From the NCBI GenBank assembly GCA_947500965.1, contig CANMWW010000116.1, positions 1 through 6,842 on the forward strand: a DNA stretch of 6,842 nucleotides, in the 5' to 3' direction. The notes beneath the pieces are model-generated. The model saw nothing but the letters and a program-made list of their open reading frames with translations. It made no database searches and was not told the origin of the DNA. Source of the stretch: Alphaproteobacteria bacterium. GTDB taxonomy: Bacteria > Pseudomonadota > Alphaproteobacteria > CACIAM-22H2. Both the position numbers and the translations under genes were made by a program. Positions 5,636-6,842 of this stretch are shown in pieces (within the stretch, counting starts at the first letter, position 1; each line of letters opens with the position of its first letter).

Positions 5636-6842
5636 CCCAACCTCTCTTCCGCCGCACCGCGCTGGCACTTGGCGCCTCGACGCTCGGCACGACCGCGATG
5701 GCGCAGCGCATCGCGCCGCCCTCCACCGCGCCGGTCTCGATTTCCTACTACAATTACAATCTCGCCTCGGCCGGCATCGGCGCGGAAGCGACGAAGGAGC
5801 TGATCGCGGAATTCACCGCGGCCAATCCGCACGTCAAGGTCGAAGGCGTGCCGGTCTCCTCGGGCCAGATCATCGCGCGGGTGCAGGCTGACCTCGTCGC
5901 AGGGCGCACGCCCGACGTGGCGCAGCTCATCTTCTCCGATCTCGACTTTATCGTGCGCAATCTCGGCGTCAAGCCGATGACCGACATCATCCCGCCCGAG
6001 GAATGGAGCGCGCATACCGCCGGCATGGTCCCGGCCGGGCTGAAGCTCGGCGCGATCGGGGACAAGGTCTACGGCCTCGCCTATGTCTTCTCGACGCCGG
6101 TGCTGTTCTACAACGCGACGCTGTTCAGGCAGGCCGGGCTCGATCCCGAGGCGCCGCCGCGCACATGGGCCGAGGTCAAAGACGCCGCGCTCAAGCTGCG
6201 CGCCGCGACCGGCAAGAGCGGCGTCTATCCCGGCGTCTACTCGGAATTCGACTGGCTGCTGCAGGGATTGTTCCTGTCCAATGGCGGCCGCTCGATTTCC
6301 GAGGATCGCCGTCGCCTGACCTTCGGCGAGCCCGAAGCGGTCGGCGCGGTCGAGATGCTGCGCGATCTCATGAAGTCCGGCGCGCACGCCAACATCCGCG
6401 AGGCGGAGAGCGGCGACGCCTTCATGAGCGGCAATCTCGGCATGATCCTGACGACCAGCGTCTATCAGCGCGCGTTCCTGAACGCGTCCAAGGATCGGTT
6501 CGACCTGCGCGCGGCGAAGATGCCGAGCTTCGGCGACAAGCCGGCGCGGCCGACCAACTCGGGCAGCGCGCTCTTCATCATGTCCAAGGACCCGGCGAAG
6601 CAGCGCGCCGCCTGGGAGCTGGTGAAGTACATGACCTCCAAGCGCGGCTACACCGTGATCACCAGCAAGATCGGCTACTTGCCGCTGCGCCTCGACATCG
6701 TCGACGATCCGCAGCATCTCGGGCCCTGGGTGCGCGAGAACCCGCTCGTGCGTCCGAACCTGGAGCAGCTCACGCAGCTCAACCAGTGGGTCGCGTTCCC
6801 GGGTGCGAACTACCGTCAGATCTCGCGCATCCAGGTCGCGGC
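5632..6842 (+). CDS. ABC transporter extracellular solute-binding protein family 1 (UgpB-like), continues at 1-240
   Basis: This is the periplasmic receptor that delivers substrate to the two permeases. The frame runs from ATG 5632 to the window end without a stop; joined at 6693/1 it stops at 240, giving 433 residues, the normal family length. The N-terminus is a signal peptide: FRR at residues 6-8, a hydrophobic Ala/Leu/Gly stretch (about 9-23) and an AMA cleavage site at 22-24. The twin arginine at 7-8 could indicate Tat export. The mature part shows the family 1 pattern: SISYYNYN, a helix ending in FTAANPHVKVE, ARVQADLVAGRTPDVAQL, then YGLAYVFSTPVLFYNATLF and the late SALFIMSKDPAKQRAAWEL block. 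GGAG (5619-5622) lies 9 nt before the ATG, which also overlaps the upstream stop. The ligand cannot be assigned; UgpB-like relatives bind sugars, polyols or glycerol-3-phosphate derivatives. Confidence 0.93.
   Translation, partial: MTQPLFRRTALALGASTLGTTAMAQRIAPPSTAPVSISYYNYNLASAGIGAEATKELIAEFTAANPHVKVEGVPVSSGQIIARVQADLVAGRTPDVAQLIFSDLDFIVRNLGVKPMTDIIPPEEWSAHTAGMVPAGLKLGAIGDKVYGLAYVFSTPVLFYNATLFRQAGLDPEAPPRTWAEVKDAALKLRAATGKSGVYPGVYSEFDWLLQGLFLSNGGRSISEDRRRLTFGEPEAVGAVEMLRDLMKSGAHANIREAESGDAFMSGNLGMILTTSVYQRAFLNASKDRFDLRAAKMPSFGDKPARPTNSGSALFIMSKDPAKQRAAWELVKYMTSKRGYTVITSKIGYLPLRLDIVDDPQHLGPWVRENPLVRPNLEQLTQLNQWVAFPGANYRQISRIQVA
6694..6842. repeat. Direct terminal repeat, copy 2 (identical to 1-149)
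   Basis: This is the second copy of the 149-base end repeat, inside the solute-binding-protein gene at codon 355. Codon phase is the same in both copies (6694 minus 5632 is 1062, divisible by three, while copy 1 is read from base 1). The unique unit is therefore 1-6693. Confidence 0.97.

Noticed and set aside
5503..6717. 404-codon minus-strand open frame opposite the phosphatase and binding protein
   Set aside because: It is long because high-GC codon use leaves few stops on the opposite strand. It is His/Arg/Asp-rich, has no family motif, and overlaps two well-supported genes.
1..6842. CRISPR array, tRNA, rRNA or plasmid iterons
   Set aside because: On reading both strands, no regularly spaced repeats, cloverleaf-like sequence or rRNA-like conserved stretches were seen.

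Overview
The window is a GC-rich stretch of bacterial DNA. Gene content and style (4-nt start/stop overlaps, GTG starts, UgpB/UgpA/UgpE-type transporter, MlrC and phytanoyl-CoA dioxygenase family neighbours, IS91-family remnant) suggest a proteobacterium, probably an alphaproteobacterium. That taxonomic guess is inference; no rRNA or other marker gene is present.

The first 149 bases are identical to the last 149 bases (1-149 = 6694-6842). Joining the ends gives a closed unit of 6693 bp. The join restores, in frame, one substrate-binding-protein gene of 433 codons that starts at 5632 and ends at 240. The window is therefore best read as a circular or head-to-tail repeated unit that was cut inside this gene.

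Read around the circle from 3847, there is a 155-bp intergenic region with several short dyads. It is followed by one tightly packed plus-strand operon: calcineurin-like metallophosphoesterase (4002-4880), tyrosine-phosphatase-family protein (4877-5635), periplasmic solute-binding protein (5632 through the ends to 240), UgpA-like permease (237-1187) and UgpE/MalG-like permease (1177-1995). Consecutive genes overlap by 4, 4, 4 and 11 nt. The set looks like a carbohydrate, polyol or glycerophospho-compound importer with two enzymes that could remove phosphate groups. No ATP-binding subunit is encoded.

The remainder is a scar. Six bases beyond the last permease, on the minus strand, lies the C-terminal half of an M81/MlrC-family protein (2002 to about 2843), cut at its N-terminal side. 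Next comes an IS91-family remnant (about 2845-3592): the C-terminal part of the transposase, then about 270 bp of non-coding sequence ending in an oriIS-like terminus. Last, also on the minus strand, is the first ~86 codons of a phytanoyl-CoA dioxygenase family protein (about 3589-3846), cut at its C-terminal side.

The two broken genes flank the operon and both are severed on the side facing the IS. A circle or tandem duplication produced by recombination between IS91-type copies, one in each gene, would look exactly like this. No replication, partition, mobilisation, tRNA, rRNA or CRISPR sequence was seen. An IS-mediated tandem amplification, an excised non-replicating circle, or an assembly cycle through a repeated IS are all more likely than a conventional plasmid.
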